Notes: generated by a model not told the origin, from the sequence alone. A stretch of 64,000 bases of DNA from Okapia johnstoni (GCA_024291935.2 CM044315.1:80210385-80274384), one strand, 5' to 3'; positions 21,141 to 32,950 are shown, numbered from the stretch's first letter. A program made the numbers and translations.

Positions 21141-21844
21141 CAGAGAGAGCAAGAGTAACAAGTCTCTTGCACACTACTGGGCAGGGGAGGGGGGGAACAC
21201 TCAGCTTGCTCTCAGGCTAGAAGGACAATGAATCTGTGGAAGCGGATGGTGCTCTGTTCTCCTCTGTAATTTATGGTACGGGACAAAGCTTTACAAGGAT
21301 GCCTTCCCCATATTTCCACTCCTCCCTGGTGTTGAAGTGATAAAAGTCCCAGAATCCATGAAGGACAGAGAGGGAGGGGCTTTGGAATGTGGGGATACAA
21401 GATACCCAGTTAACCTGGCCAGAAGACTATAAAATTTCAAATCCCCCAGGGCAGTGCAATGGGCCTCCTGCACCTTCTTAGGCAAGGCTCCCAAAACATG
21501 CAGCTGGGACTCTGTCATTCCGCCAGATCTCCTGCCTCAGAGATCTCAGCAAGGTTTCACAGGCCATCCTTTGCACTCTGGGGAACTTGGTCAGCTTGGA
21601 CTACAGCAATGATTCCCTAGTAGTATGAGAATCACAGATACACACAGTTACAGACACACACCATGCACCCTGGCCTTCCCAAGGCAACAAACATCTCAAG
21701 AGAAGTGAGGTTTTCCTCTGTAGAGCTGGGCAAGAGGGCAGTTCCTACACCAATGCCTCTAGAGCCCCCAAGGGGCATCTGGTAGACCTCTGTGATCTGG
21801 CCCCCAGCTACCCTGTCCATAAGAGAGCAGCAGCAAGAGGCAGT
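21141..21844. other. Intronic sequence, nothing recognised
   Basis: No family or exon recognised. Confidence 0.4.
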
Positions 21845-22008
21845 AGACAGTGACCATTGAGCACGTAAGCTCTGAGGTCAGAGTACTCAGGTTCAAAACA
21901 TCCTATCCATGTGACCAATTGCTTGACTTCTTTATGCCTCCATTTCCTCAGAGCTAAAAGTGTATCAATAATTGTTCTATTTCAGAGGATTGTTGGGAAG
22001 ACTGTGCT
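21845..22008 (+). mobile_element. MIR SINE, plus strand
   Basis: MIR order: cgtaagctctgaggtcagag, tgtgaccaattgcttgactt, gcctccatttcctcagagct, and a diverged 3' part. Confidence 0.7.
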
Positions 22009-22200
22009 TGTGCATGCATGCTTAGTCATGTCTGACTCTTTGCAACCCTATGGACTGTAGCCCACCAGGCTCCTTTGTCCATGGGATCCTCCAGGCAAAA
22101 ATACTGGAGTGCGTTGCCATTTCCTACTCTAGGGGATATTCCCAATCCAGGGATTGAATGCACGTCTACTGCATCTCCTGCATTGGCAGGAAGATTCTTA
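22009..22200 (-). mobile_element. Bov-tA SINE, minus strand, head truncated
   Basis: Reversed SINE from tgcatgcatgcttagtcatg to gcattggcaggaagattctta. The last part of the head (the gaagccc end) is missing. Confidence 0.85.
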
Positions 22201-22512
22201 GAACAAATAGGAAAAGGTCTTAGCAGAGGATCTGGGAAGTCAATATTGATACATCAGTAGGTGTTGGCTGTCAGTGTCGCTGCTGTGCTTGGGCACAGCC
22301 TGGGTCTGGGTTCTGCTTTCTCCTGAAACTGTTTGCCGCAGGCCTCGCCTATGGCTGCATGCTAGCACCTGATGCTGAATGGCTCTGCTGGTGACCATCA
22401 GAAAGACATGATACTCAATCTTTCACCAAAGCACTTTTAAAAAGCCACTTGAACGTTTATAGCAAAGTATTGCTAGGAAAATGGGGAGCGTCCATTAAGA
22501 TTTTATGAATTA

Positions 22513-22707
22513 GGGACTTCCTTGGTGGTCCAGTGGCTAAGACTCGTGCTCCCAATGCAAGGGGTCTGGGTTCGATCCTGGTCAGGGAACTAGAGCCCAC
22601 ATGTCGCAACCAAGAGTTGGCATGACACAGCTAAAGATCCCATATGCTGCAACGAAGATACCTGGCCCAGCCAAATAAATAAAGAAGCAAACATATTTTT
22701 AAAAAGG
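22513..22707 (+). mobile_element. CHR-2-type SINE, plus strand, with target duplication
   Basis: Starts gggacttccttggtggtcca, carries the tRNA-like B-box region ggttcgatcctggtcaggga and the ctaaagatcccatatgctgc 3' part, and ends in an AAATAAATAAA-type tail. Flanked by ttttatgaatta (22501-22512) and ttttatgagtta (22708-22719), 12 bp with one mismatch. Confidence 0.93.
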
Positions 22708-22854
22708 TTTTATGAGTTATACATATTTTTTAAACCTACATTTTAAATGTATACCATGACCTTTCTGGGATCTTTATTTCTTACTGAAAAAAACTTACCT
22801 GATTTAATGAAAGTCATTGAAAAAACAGAATTCAATTAATGTCTAATACTAAAT

Positions 22855-23030
22855 TTTGTTGGAAGGATCTAACATTCATAGCCCCAAGATATATCATCTC
22901 ATTTCATTCTTGTGACTAATGAGTTATGTGATGCTCTGACTTTTCCAAGATCATGCACAGCCTACTAAGTGAGAAAGCTGTGAGAACTTTGGGTCTCCAC
23001 ATCTCATCTCTTTCTAATCTATCACACACT
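22855..23030 (-). mobile_element. MIR SINE, minus strand
   Basis: Reversed MIR traces: catctcatttcattcttgtg, atgctctgacttttccaaga, gcctactaagtgagaaagct. Quite diverged. Confidence 0.55.
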
Positions 23031-23032
23031 GG

Positions 23033-23245
23033 TGTGTGTGTTAGTTGCTCAGTTGTGTCAGACTCTTTGTGACCTCATGGACTGCAGCCTGCCAGGTTCC
23101 TCTGTCCATGGAATTCTTTAGGCAAGAATACTGGAGTGGGTAGCCATTCCCTTCTCCAGGGGATCTTCCTGACCCAGGGATCGAACTTGGATCTCCATGC
23201 ATTGTGTGCAAATTTGTTACCATCTGAGCCACCGTGGAATCATCA
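23033..23245 (-). mobile_element. Bov-tA SINE, minus strand
   Basis: Reversed SINE from gtgttagttgctcagttgtg to a decayed head (tctgagccaccgtggaat). Confidence 0.88.
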
Positions 23246-23587
23246 ATGGTAAAGCTACTACTCAAAAGCCAATGAGCCATTCTAAATAAAATAACTTCAA
23301 TAAAGCAAGTATGTTTTCTGGGTATGTTTTGAGTGGGAACAACAGAAGACCTGGACTATTTTTAAGATTATTATATTAATAAGATTAGGACTATAAGGTG
23401 CTCTCCAATAGGAACTCCTCTTATAAGTGTTCTTGGATATCTAGTATGGCACTAGGCACATGGGCTTTCAGTAAGTATATAATAACTGATATCAGAAGAC
23501 ATGTCAAAATAGTTATTTTTCTTCGGTAACTCTCTCCACTGAAACAGTGTTTTATCAACATTTCTCACACCCTCAGACAGAAGGCAT

Positions 23588-23862
23588 CGGAGAAGGCAAT
23601 GGCACCCCACTCCAGTACTCTTGCCTGGAAAATCCCATGGACGGATAGAGCCTGGTAGGCTACAGTCCATGGAGTCGCTAAGAGTCAGACACGACTGAGC
23701 GACTTCACTTTCACTTTTCCCGTTCGTGCACTGGAGAAGGAAATGGCAACCCACTCCAGTATTCTTGCCTGGAGAATCCCAGGGATGGCAGAGCCTGGTG
23801 GGCTGCCGTCTATGGGGTCGCACAGAGTCGGACACGACTGAAGTGACTTAGCAGCAGACTCT
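23588..23862 (+). mobile_element. Bov-A2 SINE (dimer), plus strand
   Basis: Two Bov-A monomers in tandem. The first begins atcggagaaggcaatggcac, the second ctggagaaggaaatggcaac, joined by the gacttcactttcacttttcc linker. It ends gaagtgacttagcagcagac. No tRNA-like head, as expected for Bov-A2. Confidence 0.92.
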
Positions 23863-23889
23863 TAGTCCCCCAAGGTCAGAGATCCATAT

Positions 23890-24140
23890 CCATCCAAGTA
23901 ACAAGCATTAAGCACCTACTAAGTGCTAAAGGTTCTGCTAAGTACTGGCAGCCATGAACAAGACCATATTTCTATGCTAAGGGGTGCACAACCTACAATG
24001 GAAGAAGAAATATCAATACACAATTGTTAAGTACAATAACAGAGCAATGTGTGCAGCACTGCAGTGGGATGGGTTGAGGAAAGACTAACAGTGTGTACAT
24101 GGGTGGAGGTCAGGGAAGACTTTCCATTCCATGAGACCAA
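23890..24140 (-). mobile_element. L2 3' end, minus strand
   Basis: Reads as reversed L2 terminus: cattaagcacctactaagtg, ttctgctaagtactggcagc, and further on gtggaggtcagggaagactt. Confidence 0.6.
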
Positions 24141-24999
24141 TAGATGAAAAGCCCTAATCCACTGTACAGAGTTGAGCAGATGCTCAATAAATTTGAGTTC
24201 CTTTGGATCTCATGCCCCCTCCTCCCCATCTCTCTCACTAGAGGACAATATATCCAGGCAGGCAAGTTTTGAGGAGGAAAGGAGGCAGGTGCAAGAGGGA
24301 GCAGGCTGGCTTCCCAGAGAAGCAGGATCCTGCATCCTGGACAGGCCAGAGTATCAACATCCCCTCCTTAACCACTGCCTGCTCCCTAGTCTTTGCTCAG
24401 GTGTGGGAGGCAGTGACTGGGTGGGCTCAAGGAGGGTGAGGCTTAGGAACAGAGTGAGAATATGCTTCAAACAGCACTTGGTAACAGAACAGAGAGGAGA
24501 GATTTAAGTTGGTTTTTATTAGGTGGGGTCAAAACTAACATGTCAAAAGAGCTGTATCAAAACCTCTTGTGTCAAAATATTGTTGCTACAAATATTAAAT
24601 TCCTAAATTTACTTAGAACTGTTTGTCAAAATATCAGAAAACACTAGTTACCCATAAGGAAAAAAACAAACCCAGATCCTGACACCAAGAATCATGCCTA
24701 ACACCAAAACAAAACAATAAAAATCTCAAACGGATTATTAATTCAAATATAAATAATAAAGCTATACACGTATTGGATGAAAATAGACAAAGACAACTGT
24801 ATAAAATACTATGTGTAGATATAAATTCAAGAACTGTTACAGAGGACAATTTGCCAATAACTTTCAAAACTATAAATTCATTGTTTGTATTAACAAAAGC
24901 ACTGTGGAAATAAATCAGGCAGGGTAGAAATGCCTTGCAATGCACAAGGCACTTGGTCAAGTCTTCAGAGGTACTGCATTAGTAATGGGGATAAATTAG
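24141..24999. other. Intronic sequence, AT-rich in its second half
   Basis: May include decayed L1 upstream of the next block; nothing specific could be named. Confidence 0.35.
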
Positions 25000-26095
25000 C
25001 CCTAGACAAAGGGTTACTCAACACCTGCACCAACAACATTAAAAGCAAGTCTCAAAGGGATACAACTGATTCCAAGTAATTTAACTATATACCCAAGCAA
25101 AACTAGAACTATTTAAGAGAATACAGAAAAATCTTGCACATAAAAACATAAATTTCACATTGACTTGAATCCAATAAAAAAAAAATTACCAATCCAGGCA
25201 TATGAAGAATTAGAAAAATATAGGTCATTATCGGGAGAAAAATTAAGCAAGGGAAACCACCCCAGAAATGATAGAGATGATGAAATTACCAGTAGAAAAG
25301 CACATGAACATAATAAATAATGAAGTGCAAGATATAAAAAGACCTTAATGGAACCACAAGGATTAAAAACACAGTATCTGAAATGAAAACACACCAGATG
25401 GGATTAACAGCTGATTAGACACCACAAAAGAAATATCAGTGGACGTGAAAACACAGAAATATCAACTATCCAAAATGAAGCACAAAGAGAAATAAGAAAA
25501 AATTGGGGAAGAAAACCCCCACCAACACAATAGCATCAAACAAACCAGTTGGACCAATGGCTTAACATATATGTAACTGGAATCCTGGGAAGGGTGATGA
25601 ACAGAAAAAATATTTGAAAAAATACGGACAAAAAGCATCCAAATTTGATTAAAAGTAAATACAAACCCACAGATTCACTGAGCTAGATAAATACAAGTCA
25701 AGAATAATATAAGAGAAAACTACAACAAAGTGCATCATATCAAATTGCTGCAAACCAGTGATAAGGAATAAAATCTCAAAAAAGCAGCCAGAGGAAAAGA
25801 GAAACGTTACATACAAAGCAAAAAAAGGTAAGAACGACAGAAGACATAGAAACTATACAAGTCAAAAGAAAATGAAGTTTTATTTTTAAAGTACTGTGTG
25901 TGTGTGTGAAAATGTGAACCTAGAATTGTATACACAGTCAAAAACAACTTTTTGAAGCTGAAGGTAAAATGAAGACTTGATCAGAGAAACCAAAGCTGAT
26001 AGATTTCACTGCCATTAGATTTTCCTCATAAGAAATGTTAAAAGACATTCTTCAAGCAAAAGAAAAAGAACAAATAGAAATATGCATCTAAACAA
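25000..26095 (+). mobile_element. L1/HAL1-like LINE fragment (ORF1 region), plus strand
   Basis: Reads like the ORF1 and following region of an old L1 or HAL1: gggattaacagctgattaga, aatatcaactatccaaaatg, aaaagcagccagaggaaaag, and the end region taagaaatgttaaaagacat. Stops in all frames. It abuts the 3' end of the BovB at 26105. Confidence 0.6.
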
Positions 26096-26255
26096 AGGAA
26101 AAAGTCAGTTTAGTTCAGTTGTTCAGTCGTGTCCAACTCTTTGCGACCCCATGGATGGCAGCATGCCAGGCTTCCCTGTCCATTATCAACTCCTGGAGCT
26201 TGCTCATACTCATGTCCATCGAGTCGGTGATGCCATCCAACCATCTCATCCTCTG

Positions 26256-28896
26256 TCATCTTCTCCTCCTGCCTTCCATTTTTCTGAGCATTAGAGTCTT
26301 TTCTAATGAGTTGGCTCTGTGCATCAGGTGGCCAAAGTATTGGAGCTTCAGCTTCAGCATTAGTTCTTTCAATGAATATTCAGGACTGATTTCCTTTAGG
26401 ATTGACTGGTTGGATCTCCTTGCTATCCAAGGGACTTTCAAGAGTCTTCTCCAATACCACAGTTCAAAAGCATCAATTCTTTGGCACTCAGCTTTCTTTA
26501 TGGTCCAACTCTCACATCCATACATGACTACTGGAAAAACCATAGCTTTGACTAGATGGACCTTTGTTGGCAAAGTAATGTCTCTTCTTTTTAATATGCT
26601 GTCTAGGTTTGTCATAGCTTTTCTTCCAAGGAGCAAGCGTCTTTTAATTTCATAGCTGCAGTCACCCTCTGCAGTGATTTTGGAGCCCAAGAAAATAATG
26701 TCTCTCACTGTTTCCGTGTTTCCCCATCTATCTGCCATGAAGTGATGGGACCGGATGTCATGATCTTCATTTTTTGAATGTTGCATTTTAAGCCAGAGTT
26801 TTCACTCTCCTCTTTCACTTTCATCAAGAGGCTCTTCAGTTCCTCTTCGCTTTCTGCCATAAGGGTGGTGTCATCTGCATATCTGAGGTTATTGATATTT
26901 CTCTCAGCAATCTTGATTCCAGCTTGTGCTTCATCCAGCCCAGCATTTCACATGATGACTCTGCATATAAGTTAAATAAGCAGGGTGACAATATACAGCC
27001 TTGACGTACTCCTTTCCCGATTTGGAGCCAGTCTGTTGTTCCATGTCGGGTTCTAACTGTTGCTTCTTGACCTGCATACAGGTTTCTCAAGAGGCAAGTC
27101 AGGTGGTCTGGTGTTCCCATCTCTTGAGGAATTTTCCACAGTTTGTTGTGATCCACACAGTCAAAGGCTTTCACATAGTCAATGAAGCAGATGTTTTTCT
27201 GGAACTCTCTTGCTTTTTCGATGATCCAATAGATGTTGGCAACTTGACCTCTAGTTCCTCTGCCTTTTCTAAAACCAGCTTGAACATCTGGAATTTCACG
27301 GTTCATATACTACTGAAGCCTCACTTGGAGAACTTTGAGCATTACTTTACTTGCATGTGAGATGAGTGCAATTGTGCGGTAGTTTGAGCATTCTTTGGCA
27401 TTGCCTTTTGTTGGGATTGGAATGAAAACTGACCTTTTCCAGTCCTGTGGCCACTGCTGCGTCTTCCAAATTTCCTGGCATATTGAGTGCAGCACTTTCA
27501 CAGCATCATCTTTCAGGATTTGAAATAGCTCAACTGGAATTCCATCACCTCCACTAGCTTTGTTTGTAGTGATGCTTCCTAAGGCCCACTTGACTTCACA
27601 TTCCAGGAGGTCTGGCTCTAGGTGACTAATCATACCATCATGATTATCTGGGTTGTGAAGATCTTTTTTGTACAGTTCTTCTGTGTATTCTTGTCACCTC
27701 TTCTTAACATCTTCTGCTTCTGTTAGGTCATACCGTTTCTTCCCTTTTTGGTGCCTATCTTTGCATGAAATGTTCCCTTGGTATCTCTAATTTTCTTGAA
27801 GGGATCTCTAGTCTTTCCCATTCTATTTTTTCTTCTACTTCTTTGCATTGATCACTTAGGAAGGTTTTCTTATCTCTCCTTGCTATTCTTTGGAACTCTG
27901 CATTAAAATGGGTATATCTTTCCTTTTTTCCTTTGCCTTTCACTTCTCTTCTTTTCTCAGTTATTTGTAAGGCCTCTTAAGACAACCATTTTGCCTTTTG
28001 CATTTCTTTTTCTTGGGCATGGTTTTGATCACAGCCTCCTGTACAATGTCACAAACCTCTGTCCATAGTTCTTCAGGCACTCTGTCTATCAGATCTAATC
28101 CCTTGAATCTATTTGTCATTTCCACTGTATAATCATAAAGGATTTGATTTAGGTCATACCTGAATAGTCTAGTGGTTTCCCCTACTTTCTTCAACTTAAA
28201 CCTGAATTTGCAATAAGGAGTTCATGATCTGCGCCACAGTCAGCTCCCGGTCTTGTTTTTTGCTGACTGTATAGAACTTCTCCATTTTTGGTTGCAAAGA
28301 ATATAATCAATCTGATTTCAGTATTGACAATCTGGTGATGTCCATGTGTAGAGTCGTCTCTTGTGTTGTTGGAAGAGGGTGTTTACTATGACCAGTGTGT
28401 TCTCTTGGCAAAGCTCTGTTAGCCTTTGCCCTGATTCATTTTGTACTCCAAGGCCAAACTTGCCTGTTACTCCACCTATCTCTTGACTTCCTACTTTTGC
28501 ATTCCAATCCCCTATGATGAAAAGGACATCTTTTTCAGGTATTAGTTTTAGAAGGTCTTGTAGGTCTTCATAGAACCATTCAACTTCAGCTTCTTCAGCA
28601 TTAGTGGTTGGGACATAGACTTGGTTTACTCTGATACTGAATGGTTTGCCTTGGAAACAAACAGAGATCATTCTGTCATTTTTGAGATTGCACCCAAATA
28701 CTGCATTTTGGACTCTTTTGTTGACTGTGAGGGCTACTCTATTTCTTCTAAGGTATTCTTGCCCACAGTAGTAGATACAATGGTCAGCTGAATTAAATTC
28801 ACCCATTCCAGTCCATTTTAGTTCACTGATTCCTAAAATGTTGATGTTCACTCTTGCCATCCCCTGCTTGACTATGCTCAATTTACCTTGACTCAT
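26256..28896 (-). pseudogene. BovB ORF2 pseudogene (endonuclease and reverse transcriptase)
   Basis: On the minus strand, an APE-type endonuclease block (28318-28896, with GDWNAKVG-like active-site text) is followed by linker pieces (27755-28194), RT blocks (27310-27633 with GGDGIPVELF; 26836-27306 with GFRKGRGT and KAFDCVDH), the YADD codons intact at 26870-26881 but out of frame with the upstream block, and the RTE C-terminal domain (26256-26786). At least four frame breaks or stops separate these blocks, so no full protein can be made. Confidence 0.9.
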
Positions 28897-29391
28897 GGAC
28901 CTAACATTTTAGGTTCCTTTGCAACATTGTTCTTTACAGCATCCATCACCAGTCACATCCACAACTGGGTGCTGTTTTCACTTTGACTCAGCCGCTTCAT
29001 TCCTTCTGGAGCTATTTCTCCACTCTTCTCGAGCAGCATATTGGGCACCTACCAACCTGGGGGGTTCATCTTTCAGCGTCATACCTTTTTGCCTTTTCAT
29101 ACTGTTCATGGAATTCTCCAGGTAAGAATACTGAAGTGGTTTGCCATTCCCTTCACCAATGGACTACCTTTTGTCAGAATTCTCCACCATGACCCGTTCA
29201 TCTTGCCCTACATGGCATTGTTCATAGTTTCATTGAGTAGGACAAGGCTGTGATCCATGTGATCAGTTTGGTTAGTTTTCTGTGATGGTAGTTTTCATTC
29301 TGTCTTCCCTCTGAAGTGGGTGAGGATAAGAGGCTTGTGGAAGCTTCTTGATGTAAGGGACTGGCTGTGGGGGAATCTGGGTCTTGCTCTG

Positions 29392-29610
29392 ATGTGCTCA
29401 GTCACTTCAGGCATGTCCGACTCTTTGTGATCCTATGGACTGTAGCCTGCCAGACTCCTCTGTCCATGGGATTCTCCAGGGAAGAATACTGGAGTGGGTT
29501 GCTGTGCCCTCTTCCAGGGGATCTTCCCGACCCAGGGATTGAACCCTTGTCTCTTATATCTCCTGCATTGGCAGGTGGGTTCTTTACCACTAGTGCCACT
29601 TGGGAAGCCC
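29392..29610 (-). mobile_element. Bov-tA SINE, minus strand, nested in BovB
   Basis: Reversed SINE from tgtgctcagtcacttcaggc to tagtgccacttgggaagccc. BovB sequence continues on both sides (gggtcttgctctgatg on the left, ataggcaaggccatactcag on the right). Confidence 0.92.
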
Positions 29611-29869
29611 AGTTGATAGGCAAGGCCATACTCAGTAAATCTTTAATCCAATTTTCTATTGATGGGTGGGGCTGTGTTCCCTTCCTGTAGTTCCTTCCCT
29701 GAGGCCAAACTATGGTAGGGGTAATGGCTACCTCCTTCACAGGGACTTATGCCAGCACACCAGAGGCTCTCAGAACTGTTGTATTCAGTGCTCCTGACCC
29801 CACGGCAGGTTACTGTCAACCCACGCCCTTCGCCAGAGACTCCTGGATGCTCACAGGCAAGTCTGACTC

Positions 29870-30530
29870 AACATCATTAGTCATTAATAAAATGCCAATT
29901 AAAATCATAGTAAGATACCGTTCTCAACCTACTAGAACAGCTAAAATAAAAAAGATTGATATCAGGGATGTAAAGCAATTAAAATCCTCATACTTTGCTG
30001 GCAGGAAAGCAAAAGAATATAGTCACTTCGGAAAACAGTTTGACAAATTCTTATGAAATGAAGCATACATCCTCTACACAAATGTTTATACTGGCTTTAT
30101 TTATAATAGCTAAAAACTGGAATTAACCCAAATACCTTTTGACTGCTGAATAGATAAACATCATAAAATGTTGTGTCCATATAATGGAATACTATTCAGC
30201 AATAAAAAGGGACAAACAACTGCTACCCATACGCTTGAATCTCAAATGCATTATACCAAACAAAAGAGGCAGACTCAAAAGGCTACTATATGATCCATTT
30301 ATATGGCATTCTGCAAATACTACAGGGACAGTGGTTGTTGAGACCTGGGAGTCAAGGTGGGGGTTAACTGCAAAGAAGCATGAAGGAATATTTGGGGGCG
30401 ATGATGGAAATATTCTATCAATTGTTATGGTGGCTGCACAAAGGTATCATCAAAACTCATACAACTATACTAATAAGCAATTTTTACTGTATGTAAATAA
30501 AACTTCAGTGAATTTTTAATAAAATTGTGA
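29870..30530 (+). mobile_element. Old L1 3' UTR, plus strand
   Basis: Follows the L1M 3' UTR: acatcattagtcattaataa, tttgctggcaggaaagcaaa, tggaatactattcagcaata, gtggtggctgcaca-like text, and a final aataaaacttcagtgaattt. 30531-30800 may be a second diverged L1 3' end (gtataaaaagcaagacacag). Confidence 0.75.
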
Positions 30531-30800
30531 TACCTCCAAACAATTATATATTATGCAATCGTTTAAAATATAAGATGAATCCATATATGCCGATAATAGG
30601 ATAATCTCTACGATATATTGTTAGGTATAAAAAGCAAGACACAGGACAGTAAATACAGTCTGTTCCTTTTTATGGTATATTGGCTGTCTCCGGGGTCTGG
30701 AGTGGAAGTATATACCCTTTTGTACTGTTGAGTTCTTTTCCCCATGTGCTTGTATTACTTTCAATTATAAAATCCACATACAGGTTAAGGAAAACTCACA

Positions 30801-31362
30801 GGTGTCTGGCCCAGGGGCCTGAGCCATGTAGGTCTGAGAAAACCCATGTAAGAATATGGAACATACTTCTAGACCCTGAGAAAGTGCTCAGTAAATAGCT
30901 GGGGGAAGCAAAATACTGGAATCAAGTCAGAAGGCAGAGCCTGGACAAAGATCTCTATCTGAACACCAGATATTCAGCCAGCAGAGCCCCTATTTTATAT
31001 AAGGAGCTAAGCTTGAATGGCTTACGTTAGGAAAGAAAGGGACCATAAAATCCAAATATCCTGGATTTGCTGTTGGGCAAGCTGTTTGTCAGCATTCCTG
31101 TGCAAGGACATTGTGTGCCCTAACCTCAGCCTCTAAGGGATGGGGTGCATACCCTTCCCCCAGTGAGCAGAGCCCACTCCAAGGGCCACCCCAAGGGCTC
31201 CTCTGGTGGTCTGAGTGCTCCATCTTGATTCCCAGAGGTCCTGAGCAGCCCCTCCTACAACCCCTTGAGTCAGATACTCCTATACCTCTCTGAAGGAGTG
31301 AAACAACCCCAAGGGTCTCACTGCACTCGGACTGCAGACAAGATGATCACAGCACATTAGGC
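30801..31362. other. Intronic sequence, nothing recognised
   Basis: No family or exon recognised. Confidence 0.4.
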
Positions 31363-31513
31363 TCTTTTCCACACCGAGGCTTCAGGAAAGAAAACCCGAA
31401 AGGAAAAGGCAGATAAGCAAACAAGGCCTCTTAGGGGAATTTGGTGAAAGGATCTCCCAGGGTCTGGCAGGGCTTCTTTCAGCAGCCTGCAATCAAGGAA
31501 ATCAGGAACTCCA
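31363..31513 (+). repeat. Direct repeat copy 1, downstream of the 93-nt exon
   Basis: Begins cttttccacacc and ends aaatcaggaactcca. The core gataagcaaacaaggcct and the phrase ggaatttggt match copy 2 at 32210-32380 in the same orientation. Family not recognised. Confidence 0.75.
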
Positions 31514-32000
31514 GAATGCCAAATGGACGGAGAGGGAAGGTGCCAAAACAGCCAGCCTCAGAAACTCCTCTGCTTTATTTTCTGCTTTATTTGGACATGC
31601 CTCCCCGAAGCCAGGTTCTAGCTTCTAAAAAGGACTATGAGCTTCTGTGCTGTGGAGCACTGTCTGGCTGCCTCTGGACACCTGGCTTCCTAGGGGGAGC
31701 ACGTAGGTCCTACCTCCTCTTTCTCCTCTGCAAAAACGAGCTGTGCTGGCAGGTACAAGCTTGGAGAGAAGGATGGGGTAAGGTGTAGCCAGGGCCGAGA
31801 GCAGGACTGAGGTAGGAGCCAACCAAAAGCAAAGTCCTTTCAGGCATTCAGGCACCCACAGACTCAAGGATGCAGGAGAGAAGGCATCACAGAATCTCAC
31901 TTTCTCAGGAGCACACCACTTGCCACCAGGGGCAGATGTGTCCGCATCCTGGCCCATGGACCAGGCTAGCCAGGTGATGGAAAGAAACCAGAACACTTAC

Positions 32001-32093
32001 CGGGGGAAGATGGCAGTCATCAAGGCCGAAGCATAGCCAGGCTTGCAGGTTCCCTCTGAAAAGTTTGCGTACTTGGTAGCTAACTCCGCAGGT
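32001..32093 (-). CDS. ST3GAL3: ST3GAL3 internal coding exon, 93 nt (stem region)
   Basis: Seen: on the minus strand a strong pyrimidine tract ending in cag precedes the exon, and gtaagt follows it. Read so that the first base completes a Leu codon begun in the preceding exon, it has no stop and encodes P-A-E followed by LATKYANFSEGTCKPGYAS and then ALMTAIFPR. The last two bases (CG) begin a split Arg codon. There is one N-glycosylation sequon (NFS). Known: this segment matches the stem of ST3Gal III, a type II Golgi enzyme that moves sialic acid from CMP-Neu5Ac in alpha-2,3 linkage onto galactose of Gal-beta-1,3/1,4-GlcNAc chains. It lies just N-terminal to the catalytic domain with the sialyl motifs. 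From memory, one residue differs from human (Thr for Ala before the Cys). The open frame in phase 0 across this exon (31905-32117) is a shadow. The next downstream exon was searched for by eye and not found in the window. Confidence 0.93.
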
Positions 32094-32209
32094 CTGTGGG
32101 GAGAGAGGGAGAGTCATAGCTTGCCGGGCAGTGGTTACTGTTTCATGAAGAGCTGTTGGTGTTTAAACCTTGAATCAAGCTTCGTTTCCTACAATCAGCA
32201 CTTCAGTCC

Positions 32210-32380
32210 CTTTTCCACACCAAGTTTCCAGAGGCGGGTGGAGGGGAGGAGCTAGGACATTCTAAAGGAATAAGTAGATAAACAAGCAAGGCCTTTCTGT
32301 GGAATTTGGTAAAAGGAACTCACTGGATTTCGAATAGACTCTTTGCAGTAAGCCTGGTTGCAAGGAAATCAGGAACTCCA
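32210..32380 (+). repeat. Direct repeat copy 2, upstream of the 93-nt exon
   Basis: Begins cttttccacacc and ends aaatcaggaactcca, with gataaacaagcaaggcct and ggaatttggt inside. About 20 bp longer than copy 1, mainly near its start. Roughly 75-80% alike by eye over the core. Confidence 0.75.
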
Positions 32381-32599
32381 TCCAGGCTCCCAGACTAGCA
32401 GAGTGGAGCCCTGGAGACATAAGGAGAGAGCTCCCAGGCTTTGATAAAATCACAGGCACAGCCTTTTCAACCTTCTTGAATGTTTCTACATATCCAGCCT
32501 CATCTGCCTTTATTCTCTCACACATACTATGGTCCAGCCAGTTGGGAGGTACTCAGTGCCCTGAATATACATCAAATATATGTCGGGGGGTTTCACTGA

Positions 32600-32950
32600 G
32601 TATGCTGTCCTGCTGTCCTATTCCCTCTGCCTAGAATGTTCTTCCTTGTTCTCCTCCTTCTGCCTCCTGGTCCTTCACAACTCAGCTCAGATGTCAGTTT
32701 CACTGGGAGTAACTCCCAAACCCCTAGATTGGGTCAAGTGCCTCCTCTGTGCTCACTGTCCACCCACTGCCACCCACATTACATGCTTGCCCCCATCGGC
32801 ACTTGCCACACTGAACTACAACTGTTGGTAGTATCTCTCCCTTGTGGCACTGTGAATTCCCAAAGTCAGGGTCAGATTTAACCCTGTACCCCAAGTTCCT
32901 TGCACAGAGAATGGGCACACAGAAGACCCCAATGATTTTCTGAAGGAAAT
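32600..32950 (+). mobile_element. L2 3' region, plus strand
   Basis: L2 3' UTR phrases in order: ttccctctgcctagaatgtt, ctcagctcagatgtcagttt, gggtcaagtgcctcctctgt, gcacttgccacactgaacta, then gcacagagaatgggcacaca. Confidence 0.7.

Larger units (their letters stand above)
26105..29865 (-). mobile_element. Near full-length BovB (RTE) LINE, minus strand
   Basis: The left edge shows the BovB 3' terminus in reverse (cagtttagttcagttgttca). The right edge reaches 5' UTR-like sequence (ggtaatggctacctccttca and onward). The coding domains are in order but broken. A Bov-tA SINE (29392-29610) splits the 5' region. BovB spread through ruminants after horizontal transfer, and its 3' end gave rise to the Bov SINE tails. 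No target duplication could be seen. Same orientation as ST3GAL3. Confidence 0.92.
1..32000 (-). other. ST3GAL3: Downstream flanking intron of ST3GAL3 (partial)
   Basis: Sequence 3' of the 93-nt exon on the minus strand. The expected next exon (the segment after IFPR, leading to the catalytic domain) was looked for on the minus strand and not seen, so the intron appears to exceed 32 kb. That it is intron is an inference from gene order within ST3GAL3, not a direct observation. Confidence 0.7.

Noticed and set aside
22555..22600. tRNA gene (B-box-like ggttcgatcctgg)
   Set aside because: It is the tRNA-derived head of a CHR-2 SINE; the same holds for similar motifs in the Bov-tA copies. No intact cloverleaf.
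26256..28896. Reverse transcriptase and endonuclease frames as a host gene
   Set aside because: They are the broken ORF of a BovB LINE, with multiple frameshifts and a BovB 3' terminus at 26105.
1..32000. Next ST3GAL3 exon (segment after IFPR) within the window
   Set aside because: The expected coding text on the minus strand was searched for by eye and not seen; the intron seems to run past the window edge.
31905..32117. 70-codon minus-strand open frame overlapping the 93-nt exon
   Set aside because: It is phase 0 of the exon plus intron read-through. The ST3GAL3 phase is one base later and respects the splice sites.
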